Source: Paenibacillus sp. 453mf (lineage in GTDB: Bacteria > Bacillota > Bacilli > Paenibacillales > Paenibacillaceae). Taken from it: 64,000 bases of DNA. The position numbers and the translations under genes were made by a program. The stretch spans positions 62,001 through 126,000 of the forward strand of contig NZ_FPAC01000005.1 of the NCBI RefSeq assembly GCF_900116105.1, in the 5' to 3' direction. Shown piece after piece: positions 27,015-35,083 of this stretch. The notes under the pieces are model-generated. The model saw only the letters and a list, made by a program, of their open reading frames with translations, made no database searches and was not told where the DNA came from. The number at the start of each line of letters is the position of its first letter. The stretch's first letter is position 1.

Positions 27015-28262
27015 CTATTGCAGCAATTGCAGTACTGCTTGTGGTTTTTGGTTTGCTTGAGCAAGCATTGCTTGAGCAGCTTGAGAAAGGATGGAGTTCT
27101 TTGTTTGCTCAACCATTTCAGCAGCCATATCCACGTCACGAACACGGGATTCAGCAGCAGTCAAGTTCTCGGAAGAAGCTCCCAAGTTGTTGATTGTGTG
27201 CTCAAGACGGTTTTGCACCGCACCAAGTTTAGAACGCTCAGCGGATACAGTTTCGATAGCTTTATCAAATACAGTGATTGCCGCGTCAGCATTTTTAGCG
27301 TTAGTAATATCAGTACCACCAACAGATAATGTAGTGTCAGCACCGATTGCGAAACCTAAATTAAATGTTTCGCCGTTTTTGTCGGTGAAGTTTTGTCCAT
27401 CACCAGAAGTTGCAACTACTTTACCGTTAGCATCAGTGATTTTAACGTCAGTTGCAGAAGTGTAGTCAACATTATATTCACCAGCTTGAAGACCTGTATC
27501 AGCTACATTTGTTGTTCCTGTTGCGTTAGTACCAGCAATAGTGATTTCACCAGAAGTTACTGGGTTAGCGAACACGATTGTATCATCGCCGTTTGCTGTT
27601 GCCCAAGTTGTTCCTTCGTCAGTTGTGCTAGCAACAACATTACCATCGGCGTCTTTCAAGTCGTTACCATCAATTTTATAAGTGCCAGCAGCAATATCTT
27701 GTGTTGTATCTCCGCCATCTGTTATCGCAACAGTTTGAGCAAGTTTAGCGTCGCCAGTAACACCTAATGCATTACCAGTCATGTTGCTAACCGATACGGA
27801 AATGTTTTGACCGGAGTTTGCACCGATGTGGAATGTACCGCTAAAAGAACCGTCAAGAAGCTTTTGAGTATTGAACTCAGTGTTTGCACCAATACGGGAG
27901 ATTTCTTGGGACAATTGATCGACTTCTTTTTGAAGTTCAGCACGGTCTGCATCCGTGTTTGTATCGTTAGAAGATTGTACCGCAAGCTCACGCATACGTT
28001 GCAGGATGCTGTGTGTTTCATTCAAAGCACCTTCAGTAGTTTGAATCAGGGAAATACCGTCTTGAGCATTACGGGAAGCCATGTCAAGACCGCGGATTTG
28101 TCCACGCATTTTTTCGGAGATTGCAAGACCCGCAGCGTCATCACCAGCACGGTTGATGCGAAGACCGGAAGACAATTTCTCCATAGATTTGCTTTGTGCT
28201 TCAGAAGCACTGTTCAGTGCACGAGAAGTGTTAAGAGCCGCAATATTGTGATTAATAATCAT
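27015..28262 (-). CDS. hag: Flagellin
   Basis: Filament subunit, 415 aa. The N-terminal D0/D1 (MIINHNIAALNTSRAL ... ERLSSGLRIN-type SSGLRINRAGDDAAGLAIS, about 1-165) and C-terminal D1/D0 (about 325-415, ESRVRDVDMAAEMVEQT ... QANQKPQAVLQLLQ) are canonical. The central ~160 residues form a surface-exposed variable domain that looks like two diverged copies of a ~60-residue unit (KDADGNVVAST and ITDANGKVVATS). ATG 28262 has GGGAGG 10 nt upstream, and the leader contains a CsrA-type hairpin. Own sigma-D-like promoter and terminator; the only flagellin in the window. Confidence 0.98.
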   Translation of the reverse strand: MIINHNIAALNTSRALNSASEAQSKSMEKLSSGLRINRAGDDAAGLAISEKMRGQIRGLDMASRNAQDGISLIQTTEGALNETHSILQRMRELAVQSSNDTNTDADRAELQKEVDQLSQEISRIGANTEFNTQKLLDGSFSGTFHIGANSGQNISVSVSNMTGNALGVTGDAKLAQTVAITDGGDTTQDIAAGTYKIDGNDLKDADGNVVASTTDEGTTWATANGDDTIVFANPVTSGEITIAGTNATGTTNVADTGLQAGEYNVDYTSATDVKITDANGKVVATSGDGQNFTDKNGETFNLGFAIGADTTLSVGGTDITNAKNADAAITVFDKAIETVSAERSKLGAVQNRLEHTINNLGASSENLTAAESRVRDVDMAAEMVEQTKNSILSQAAQAMLAQANQKPQAVLQLLQ

Positions 28263-28272
28263 GTTAATATTT

Positions 28273-28308
28273 CCTCCCTGAAATAGATAATGTCCACGTC
28301 CATGTGGA
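28273..28308 (-). promoter_or_regulatory. CsrA-binding hairpin and Shine-Dalgarno in the hag leader
   Basis: Minus-strand RNA TCCAC-ATGGAC-GTGGA (28308-28293) is a perfect 5-bp stem with GGA in a 6-nt loop, the classical CsrA target. A second GGA motif is the ribosome binding site GGGAGG (28278-28273). This two-site layout matches the CsrA control of hag known from Bacillus subtilis. Confidence 0.8.
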
Positions 28309-28358
28309 ACGCCAAAGGCGAAAGGTCGGCCGCCCTTGCCTCTTAGCGTCTACATTAT

Positions 28359-28386
28359 TTATCGTCTGGGATTACTCTTTTATTTA
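28359..28386 (-). promoter_or_regulatory. Sigma-D-type promoter of hag
   Basis: Minus-strand TAAA (28383-28386), 16-bp spacer, GACGATAA (28359-28366), six of eight positions of GCCGATAT. It would start a leader of about 90 nt that includes the CsrA hairpin. Confidence 0.65.
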
Positions 28387-28409
28387 TAGCAAAGACAAAT
28401 AAAACTTTA

Positions 28410-28655
28410 TTATTTTTCTCTTCTTATCGTCTGCTGATACTGCTGCATTAAAGCTTGAATATTTTCGACGTTAGGTGCAGCCGATTGCCTATTGGTTTCC
28501 TGGATGGCCAAATGTACTTCTTTGCGGAAAATATCTACTTCTGCAGGAGCCTGGATACCGATCCGAATTGTGTCTCCTTCCACTCCGAGCACAGTGACTT
28601 CGATCTGTTCATCAATGACGATGCTTTCGCCTTTTTTTCTGGATAGAACAAGCAT
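28410..28655 (-). CDS. csrA: Carbon storage regulator CsrA
   Basis: Dimeric RNA-binding translational repressor that in Bacillus targets the hag leader and is antagonised by FliW. The 81-aa product starts MLVLSRKKGESI and has the RNA-contacting GIQAPAEVDIFRKEV; the C-terminal tail is longer than in enteric CsrA. ATG 28655 follows the fliW stop by one base, with AAAGGGCGG upstream; a GTG three codons earlier is less likely. Translational coupling to fliW keeps the antagonist pair together. Confidence 0.97.
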   Translation of the reverse strand: MLVLSRKKGESIVIDEQIEVTVLGVEGDTIRIGIQAPAEVDIFRKEVHLAIQETNRQSAAPNVENIQALMQQYQQTIRREK

Positions 28656-28656
28656 T

Positions 28657-29109
28657 TTATTCACCGCCCTTTGCGAAAAGCTGTCCTGCTGCAGATAAAG
28701 TCTTCATCTTGTGCTTCGTTTGATATCCGGACTGATGAAGTACAATTTGCTTACAGTTATTATTATCAGGGTTAATGACTATGGGAGCCAATAAGTTCAA
28801 ACTGGACTCCTCGATAGAGCTCTGGAGAGTGACTATACATCTTACCCATACGCTCGACTCAATATCTAACTCTGTAGTCTCATGATCAGGCAGTTCAAAT
28901 TCATACTCCGGCTCAAACAGGAATGGATCTGCCAGCAAAAATGAAAGCCCCGGCTCGCTCATGGATTGCATAATACCGAACGGACTGTTTTCGTAAGGAA
29001 TAATTGCAAACTCCTTCTCATCCTCAAAGCCTGGAATTCCTTTATTAAACACATATATTTGATCTTCTTGAATTTCTAAAATTCCCCATGAAGAGGTCTC
29101 AATAATCAC
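28657..29109 (-). CDS. fliW: Flagellar assembly factor FliW
   Basis: Binds either flagellin or CsrA; when flagellin is exported FliW is released, sequesters CsrA and lets hag be translated. The 150-aa product has FNKGIPGFEDEKEFAII, LSFLLADPFLFEPEYEFEL and NLLAPIVINPDNNNCKQIVL, all typical of the family. Directly upstream of csrA (1-bp gap). Confidence 0.96.
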   Translation of the reverse strand: MIIETSSWGILEIQEDQIYVFNKGIPGFEDEKEFAIIPYENSPFGIMQSMSEPGLSFLLADPFLFEPEYEFELPDHETTELDIESSVWVRCIVTLQSSIEESSLNLLAPIVINPDNNNCKQIVLHQSGYQTKHKMKTLSAAGQLFAKGGE

Positions 29110-29205
29110 TGTTCATCTCTCCTTTAATTCTCTAACACACATCTATAAATTTACCAATAAAAAAAGCTACAGATCTGGCTTAAATGCCTCTCTATAGCTT
29201 CTATG

Positions 29206-29775
29206 TTACACGGTTTGGTCCACTTTTGGTGGAATAAATTGAATTGAGGGATATTGCAGCATATAAATTTGAAGCTTACCACGGCGATACTCAATCTCTG
29301 GCTTGTTTACCTGCACATCAATTTCTATCGGACTCTTCTCAATCTTGATATCCGTTGGCGTTATATTGAAATGCACGTCTACATTATCTATCGAGGCCTC
29401 TCCTCTATATTCCGCAAAAGAGACCTCTCCCGTATCTTTACCATACACCTCAGTGATCGAATTGCCTGGCTTGAAAAATTCCGCGATTCGGTTTCCCTGC
29501 TCCACTCTTTTCGCGATACCCTCTAAAAAAATTTGCTTCACATTTGAATAGAGCCGCTGTGTCATTTCTAAATGGGGTCCCCCCGTAATTGCTGCAAAAG
29601 CCCTTGATTGATCGACGACCAGCTCCGGCTCATGAGAATCTATACGAATGGTGGCAGGGCTTGTCTTAATTTGAAGATCTGCCTCAGGCTGTCTTATCGA
29701 ATATTGCCCCAAATCGGCATCAATGCCGAGAAGAGCCGGCTTCTGTCTAATTTGAAGTATAGGGATCGAGCTCAA
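29206..29775 (-). CDS. yviE: DUF6470 family protein (YviE-like)
   Basis: A 189-aa protein of unknown biochemical role found between flgL and fliW in Bacillus-type flagellar clusters. Recurrent short beta-strand-like patterns (LQIRQKPALLGIDA, PEADLQIKTSPATIRIDS, PTDIKIEKSPIEIDVQ) suggest a beta-rich fold with a helical middle (MTQRLYSNVKQIFLEGIAKR). No signal peptide or membrane segment. Position implies a role in motility, which is not proven. Confidence 0.85.
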   Translation of the reverse strand: MSSIPILQIRQKPALLGIDADLGQYSIRQPEADLQIKTSPATIRIDSHEPELVVDQSRAFAAITGGPHLEMTQRLYSNVKQIFLEGIAKRVEQGNRIAEFFKPGNSITEVYGKDTGEVSFAEYRGEASIDNVDVHFNITPTDIKIEKSPIEIDVQVNKPEIEYRRGKLQIYMLQYPSIQFIPPKVDQTV

Positions 29776-29800
29776 TATAAATCCCCCTATCTATGTGAAT

Positions 29801-30724
29801 CTAATTTAGAAAATCAACCAAAGAAGATGAGATAATCTTAGAACCGACAGAAAGTGTTGCGTTATAGATATTTTCCTGAATCTGTGATTGTACGGCAAGC
29901 TCCGCATAGTCAGCATCTTCCGTTTTCGACTGGAGACTAGTCAGGTTATATTCCATATCTCCGAGTCTATTCTGCATCAGTTCAACCCTGTTCATCTTCG
30001 CACCAACGCCAGCTTGTGCAGCGAGCAGTTTATCTACTCGCGAATCGAGTTGAGCTAATTCATCTGAAATACCTTCCAAATCCCCATCAGCCAAAGCCTG
30101 GTTTAAACGATCGGCGATTGCAAATACGTTATCCTCTTCCTCGGCAGAGCCCATGATGGCATTACCACTGACGTTAATCGCCAGTTCAATCCCGCTGCCA
30201 ACCGCATAATTTACATCGCCAGTGTCGATCATGTCAGAAGCAAATCCAGACGTATCTGATATCCCTTCAGCATCTCTTGGAAAATTATACGGCTGTTGGT
30301 TATACGTTTGACCGTTCAGAATATATTTTCCATTCAGCTGACTGTTACCGATTTCTATAAGCTGTTCCTTCAACTGGCCAATCTCCAGACGAACACTTTC
30401 CCGAGCATCCTGGGGGTTTGTACTATTAGAGGCCATTACGGTCAGCTCGCGCATCCGTTGCAACACTTCATTGGTTTGGGATACTACCGTATCCGTATAA
30501 TCCAACCAGGATACTGCTGAATCCACATTGCTTTGATACTGCTCATTAGAATTTAGCTCCGTCCGATATCGCAGAGCATATGTAAGACCTACTGGATCAT
30601 CTGAGGGCTTATTAATCTTCATTCCTGTAGACATTTGAATCTGTGTGTCATTCAACTGCTTCGCGTTGCGGTTAATGTTATTCATGAGTGTACTGGACAT
30701 CATATTCGAGGTCACTCTAAACAT
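29801..30724 (-). CDS. flgL: Flagellar hook-associated protein 3 (FlgL)
   Basis: Second junction protein between hook and filament. The 307-aa product has a flagellin-like N-terminus (MFRVTSNMMSSTLMNNINRN ... QMSTGMKINKPSDDP) and C-terminus (LAVQSQIQENIYNATLSVGS), with a short middle domain. 27 bp after flgK and probably in one transcript with flgN-flgK. Confidence 0.96.
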   Translation of the reverse strand: MFRVTSNMMSSTLMNNINRNAKQLNDTQIQMSTGMKINKPSDDPVGLTYALRYRTELNSNEQYQSNVDSAVSWLDYTDTVVSQTNEVLQRMRELTVMASNSTNPQDARESVRLEIGQLKEQLIEIGNSQLNGKYILNGQTYNQQPYNFPRDAEGISDTSGFASDMIDTGDVNYAVGSGIELAINVSGNAIMGSAEEEDNVFAIADRLNQALADGDLEGISDELAQLDSRVDKLLAAQAGVGAKMNRVELMQNRLGDMEYNLTSLQSKTEDADYAELAVQSQIQENIYNATLSVGSKIISSSLVDFLN

Positions 30725-30751
30725 CGAAAAGCCCTCCTATAAATCTATATC

Positions 30752-32335
30752 TTATCTTCCTACTGTTCCTGTACTATTAATCAATTTATCTAACAGCTCA
30801 TCAAAAGTGGTCATGAATCTAGCAGATGCACTGTATGCATGCTGGAATTTGATCATATTACTCATCTCTTCATCTAAAGACACGCCGCTGACGGATTGTC
30901 TTGAATTCTCTACTTGGATCACGAGAGATGTGGAGTTCGTGGCTTTGCGGTAAGCTTCCTGTGTCTGAATTCCGAGCTCGCCGACCATGGATTTGTAATA
31001 ATCGTTAATCGTTGTGGAGTCTGTTCCACCGGGTACCGTAAAAGCCTGATCCTTCAAGCTTCCCATCAGGTTAGCTAAGGAGTTGTTCCCCTTAATTGCA
31101 TTGCCGTTAGCATCCACACGAAGTGACGAAGCAATTGCGTTGGGGTTAGACTGAATAACTTGATTCAGCGTAATATTTGCTGCGGTGATCGGACCACCGT
31201 CCGTCGATGTGAAGAATGGTATACCTGCACTTGCAGACCCATCCAGTGCATAACCCAATTGGTGCAGACCGTTAATCCCTTGTACAGTAAGCGGTGTTTC
31301 ATTCTTAAGCACTGCTCCGGCCGGAAAGGCCTGTCCTGCAAGAACGGTAGATTCTACTCCGTTCACGGTAATCACTGTATCTGCCTGTGCCAACGTGCCT
31401 TCACGAATGGAAGAACCGGCAGGCAATTTTATCGTTACATCGCCATTTGCAATGGTATTTGCCAGCTGATTCAGATCATTTTGGAAGCCGGTTACAAATT
31501 GATCCCGGGATACGATCATCCCGTAGACTTCCCCGCCTGTAAGATCACCAGCAGCGTAAGCATCGGTAAGAAGGTCGCTAGTCACCTGCGTAACGGCCGT
31601 ACCATTTACAAGTTCTTGTCCCCCAATGGAGATATTATACCCTTGATCATTCTCAGTTACCGTCACATCTACAATCTTGGAAAGTTTGTCTGTTAACAGA
31701 TCACGTTGATCTCGAAGATCATTTGCATTATCTCCCAGCGATTCAATCCGGCTAATCGTTTGATTAAGCTCTCCAATGGAAGTAATATATCCTTGAATTT
31801 CCTGAGCCTTCACGCCAACACTATTCGTAAGATCCTGACTTAGCCCATTCAGCTGGTTGCTCATCAGATTCATGGCATCTGTCAGAGCGAGAGCAGTTTC
31901 TTTTACAATATTACGGGCGGTTAAATTCTCGGGATCTTTACTTAGATCAGACCATGCCCCCCAGAAGTTATCCAATACCGTTTGAAGTCCTGTATCAGAA
32001 GGTTCCGTCATAATGCCCTGAATTTTATCAAGCGTATCATATTGAACTTCCCAATTCCCAAGGCTAGAGTTCTCGCTGCGGTATTGGCTGTCCAAGAATC
32101 CTTGGCGAATACGCTCAATCGCGGAGAACTCTACCCCTGATCCAAGCTGACCCGGATTGGTGGACCTAAGAAACGCAAGCGGTTCCATCGGGGAAGAGGC
32201 TGTCATTTTGACAACTTGTCTTGAGTACCCCTCCGTATTGGCATTGGAAATATTGTGGCCTGTTGTATTCAGTGCAGCCGTTTGGGTAAACAAACTGCGC
32301 TTGGCTGTTTCTATTGAATGAAAGGTTGAAACCAT
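30752..32335 (-). CDS. flgK: Flagellar hook-associated protein 1 (FlgK)
   Basis: First junction protein on the hook. The 527-aa product starts with the rod/hook family motif TAALNTTGHNISNANTEGYS and ends with the conserved SLDEEMSNMIKFQHAYSASA region; the central part is variable. It follows flgN by 16 bp; the chaperone FlgN serves FlgK and FlgL. Confidence 0.97.
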   Translation of the reverse strand: MVSTFHSIETAKRSLFTQTAALNTTGHNISNANTEGYSRQVVKMTASSPMEPLAFLRSTNPGQLGSGVEFSAIERIRQGFLDSQYRSENSSLGNWEVQYDTLDKIQGIMTEPSDTGLQTVLDNFWGAWSDLSKDPENLTARNIVKETALALTDAMNLMSNQLNGLSQDLTNSVGVKAQEIQGYITSIGELNQTISRIESLGDNANDLRDQRDLLTDKLSKIVDVTVTENDQGYNISIGGQELVNGTAVTQVTSDLLTDAYAAGDLTGGEVYGMIVSRDQFVTGFQNDLNQLANTIANGDVTIKLPAGSSIREGTLAQADTVITVNGVESTVLAGQAFPAGAVLKNETPLTVQGINGLHQLGYALDGSASAGIPFFTSTDGGPITAANITLNQVIQSNPNAIASSLRVDANGNAIKGNNSLANLMGSLKDQAFTVPGGTDSTTINDYYKSMVGELGIQTQEAYRKATNSTSLVIQVENSRQSVSGVSLDEEMSNMIKFQHAYSASARFMTTFDELLDKLINSTGTVGR

Positions 32336-32351
32336 CGTTTAATCCTCCTAT

Positions 32352-32852
32352 TTAAGCACGAGAGTCAAATAATCCGAATTGGCCCATCGTACTCTGACGA
32401 TGATCCGGGTGCTGGTATACCGGTGCCTGGGTCGGTTTATCTACGAGCACATCCAGCGAATAATCAATGAAAGCAAGGGACTGCTCTACCAGTCTCTGAT
32501 TGAGATCATTCACTTCTTTGAGCTCTCTTAACGTATTGCTGAGTTCATTCTGAACCTCTTGCAGTCTTCTCTTATCCTCTACATCAAATACGAGACGCGA
32601 GATTTCGGAAATGTTAAGATTCAGCTTCGATTTGATTCCCCGTTCCAACAAAAAAGCGCCTACAGCCTCGCTCCGCTCAGCCTCCTGACTCTGAATCTGC
32701 TTCAGAATCATTGATTCCTGATTCAATAGCTTGATTAGCGTATCCGTATCGTTTTTCATAACGGCTTCTCTTTTTACTTCGGCCGTTTGCAGCATTTGAC
32801 GATGAGTGACAATTAATTTCTGGAGTGCATCAATCAATTGATTTAAGGACAT
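32352..32852 (-). CDS. flgN: FlgN-type export chaperone
   Basis: A 166-aa helical protein in the position of Bacillus flgN (yvyG), between flgM and flgK. Heptad-rich segments (LNQLIDALQKLIVTHRQMLQ, RLQEVQNELSNTLRELKEVN) fit a helical hairpin chaperone for hook-associated proteins. The C-terminal tail (PTQAPVYQHPDHRQST) is probably disordered. 15 bp downstream of flgM. Confidence 0.9.
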   Translation of the reverse strand: MSLNQLIDALQKLIVTHRQMLQTAEVKREAVMKNDTDTLIKLLNQESMILKQIQSQEAERSEAVGAFLLERGIKSKLNLNISEISRLVFDVEDKRRLQEVQNELSNTLRELKEVNDLNQRLVEQSLAFIDYSLDVLVDKPTQAPVYQHPDHRQSTMGQFGLFDSRA

Positions 32853-32867
32853 ATTGTATGGCTTCTC

Positions 32868-33152
32868 CTATTTCTCCGAGCTCGGATTAAAATACGGCAT
32901 CATGCGTTCTGCAAGCTGTTCTGTGTCAACCTTATATGTTCCTGAAGCGACCTGCTGCTTCAGCTCCTGAATACGCTGTGCACGTTCGCTGTTATTTACC
33001 TGTTCCTGCTGCTTGAGCATTTCCATAGCTTCGGGCGAGATCGATACCTCATCCTTACGCTTGCTCTTCTTATTTTCGGTCTGCTGACCGGATTCTATAT
33101 TTCTCGAATAAGAGTTAATCGCTCCAATTCGTCCGGATTCATTAATCTTCAT
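32868..33152 (-). CDS. flgM: Anti-sigma-D factor FlgM
   Basis: Holds sigma-D inactive until exported through the completed hook. The 94-aa product has a disordered N-terminal half (MKINESGRIGAINSYSRN) and a C-terminal sigma-binding half (RAQRIQELKQQVASGTYKVD ... LAERMMPYF). ATG 33152 is preferred over a GTG 9 nt upstream, which lies in the AGCAGGTG ribosome binding site. Its sigma-D-like promoter is interleaved with the yvyF terminator, giving negative feedback on sigma-D. Confidence 0.95.
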   Translation of the reverse strand: MKINESGRIGAINSYSRNIESGQQTENKKSKRKDEVSISPEAMEMLKQQEQVNNSERAQRIQELKQQVASGTYKVDTEQLAERMMPYFNPSSEK

Positions 33153-33202
33153 AATGAACACCTGCTTTCATAAGAATTTAGGATCAAGAATCTCCTAAAA
33201 TA

Positions 33203-33234
33203 AAAAACCGATAATCTTTACTAAAGTTATCGGT
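33203..33234 (-). terminator. Terminator of yvyF, overlapping the flgM promoter
   Basis: Minus-strand ACCGATAA (33234-33227) pairs with TTATCGGT (33215-33208) with an 11-nt loop that can itself pair (CTTTAGTAAAG), followed by TTTTTTATTTT. The 5' arm is also the -10 element of the predicted flgM promoter. Confidence 0.82.
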
Positions 33235-33254
33235 AGAGGTTGAAACATTGTTTA
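33227..33254 (-). promoter_or_regulatory. Sigma-D-type promoter of flgM
   Basis: Minus-strand TAAA (33251-33254), 16-bp spacer, ACCGATAA (33227-33234), six of eight positions of GCCGATAT. Transcripts starting here would begin within the terminator loop and so lack its 5' arm. Confidence 0.75.
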
Positions 33255-33283
33255 TAGAGCACCCTAGAATTGAGCCATGCCTC

Positions 33284-33691
33284 CTAAGAACGCTTAAATT
33301 TGTCGATTGCATTGTAGGCACCAGAGCCTAAACCAGATGCCTCCCCCTGACTTACCTCCTGGGTTGCACCGGCCAATTCCTTAGTCAAGCGCGCACGACA
33401 GCCGTCGCACATGTGGCCCTCTCGAATAAAAGTACCACACACCTCGCAGGGATAGGTCAAATTGGGTGCATCCTTCACCGATATGCGTCCCTCTTTGATA
33501 AATTTCGTTATCTGTTTAATGGATACACCTGTATCATCCGATAGCTGTTGTATGTTCGCGCCCTTCTCTTTGCGTAAATATTCCACACATTCATAATATT
33601 GCTGCTCAACCTCTTTTAGACAAGAAGGACAAGCCTCCAACATGTTTAACACGTACAGCTTGCCGCAGCGAGGACAGTTACCGACATTCAT
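33284..33691 (-). CDS. yvyF: YvyF-like flagellar operon protein with zinc ribbons
   Basis: A 135-aa protein matching the YvyF / flagellar operon protein family upstream of flgM. Two cysteine clusters look zinc-binding: CPRCG (6-10) with CPSC (21-24), and CEVCG (82-86) with CDGC (95-98). Between them a helix-turn-helix-like segment (QQLSDDTGVSIKQITKFIKE, about 48-67) resembles a DNA-binding domain. Function is unproven; position suggests regulation or assembly of the late flagellar genes. Confidence 0.87.
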   Translation of the reverse strand: MNVGNCPRCGKLYVLNMLEACPSCLKEVEQQYYECVEYLRKEKGANIQQLSDDTGVSIKQITKFIKEGRISVKDAPNLTYPCEVCGTFIREGHMCDGCRARLTKELAGATQEVSQGEASGLGSGAYNAIDKFKRS

Positions 33692-33956
33692 CCTCTATAC
33701 GCCCCCTTCTGCATGAAAACCATTTACTTTCCGTCATTATAACCTACCTTAAAATAGCTTGTCATCTGTATAGGAATACTCCATTACATACATATAACAA
33801 TTGCATGATTGTGTAAAATCGATTCTTTCCTGAATCTCATTCTCTCTGTACTTCTACAAGTATAACTCGGTCTCTCTGACTACTCCCTACCTTATTTATC
33901 GGTAACGGGATTCAGAAAATAAGCTTAGAAATGATGATTACCAAATATTCTTCTTT

Positions 33957-34910
33957 TTAAGATCTAGCCCACGTAATGGTATACATTAAAATATGAACGC
34001 CTCTGTGTGCTCCCCACTCTTGAATCACTTTACAGCATGCTTCCAGAGTGCTGCCTGTCGTGTAAACATCATCTACCAATAGGATATTCATCTGTATCTT
34101 ATCGTTAATAGTGTGGTTCTTATCTCCATATAGATTGCTGTTCAATTTGTGATTGATTAGTTCACTGAAGATTTGATCTGTGTCCGGACGCAGATTAAAA
34201 GCATGTCGCATGGAGACTTCCCTTTCTCTTCGTCCCTTGAAGCTCTGCTTCTCTGTGTGCTTGGTTCTTTGCAGTAAAGGAACTACGGGCAGCCCCTGAT
34301 ACCTCGATAGCTCGACTGCCATCCGTTCGGCCTGATTAAATCCTCGCTCCATCAGTCGCTCATGACTTACAGGCACATAGGTTATCGCATCTGCTCGCCA
34401 GATATCTGGTTTGTACTTGTTTACGGATAGTTCACGGGGGTTAATTCCCGAAACCTTGGCTTCGATATCAATAGATTGGTTTACGCTCAGACGGTTACCC
34501 ATCTTGCAGGTGTCGTGTTGAAACATTGCTGCTGAATATTCTCTCTGCATTCCCAAGTACGCCTTATTGAGCATCGCCCCGAATAAGGGAGCGAATCTTT
34601 CTTTCCCCCGATACTTATATACCGCCAGCCATTCTCTCATTAACGCGTCGTATGCTACAGCACTTCGGTTACATTCAAAGGAGCGGCGGTTATAATCTTC
34701 TCTTGAGCAGTCCGGGCAGCCTATTGTCCGTCCACATTTTACACAGCGAATCTGAGTAATCCAAGGAATAGAATGAACGCAGCGATGGCAGATTCCGGGC
34801 AGTTCCTTAGAGAGCGGAGCATGTGTGCCGCAGGCGAGACAAGTATTCCCTGAAGGAGCTGCCAAGCTATGTATAAATGCAGATATGCGGTTCAAAATGT
34901 TCATTCTCAT
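33957..34910 (-). CDS. comFC: ComF family protein (phosphoribosyltransferase-like)
   Basis: Late competence protein needed for natural transformation; related to amidophosphoribosyltransferases. 317 aa. The N-terminus has zinc-finger cysteines (CLACG, CHRC, CVKCG, CPDC) and the C-terminus the PRPP loop ILLVDDVYTTGSTLEACC. The family is usually about 230 aa; the extra length comes from two insertions, about residues 130-170 and a charged loop after FSELINHKLNSN (about 258-278). GAGGG precedes ATG 34910 by 6 nt. It follows comFA by 173 bp; no comFB was found in the gap. Confidence 0.9.
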   Translation of the reverse strand: MRMNILNRISAFIHSLAAPSGNTCLACGTHAPLSKELPGICHRCVHSIPWITQIRCVKCGRTIGCPDCSREDYNRRSFECNRSAVAYDALMREWLAVYKYRGKERFAPLFGAMLNKAYLGMQREYSAAMFQHDTCKMGNRLSVNQSIDIEAKVSGINPRELSVNKYKPDIWRADAITYVPVSHERLMERGFNQAERMAVELSRYQGLPVVPLLQRTKHTEKQSFKGRREREVSMRHAFNLRPDTDQIFSELINHKLNSNLYGDKNHTINDKIQMNILLVDDVYTTGSTLEACCKVIQEWGAHRGVHILMYTITWARS

Positions 34911-35083
34911 GGGCTTCCCTCATTTCATTGGTCTATGAGCATGGTGTTGTTATGTGGCTGTAAAGGTTAACTGTTTTTAGCTGAATGTAATCTTGCTGAA
35001 ACGTTCGACGACGGAGCCCCTCTGGCATCCGGTGCCTGTGACATCTCCCTACAACACCGCATGCAAAGAGACACGGCGCGCGC

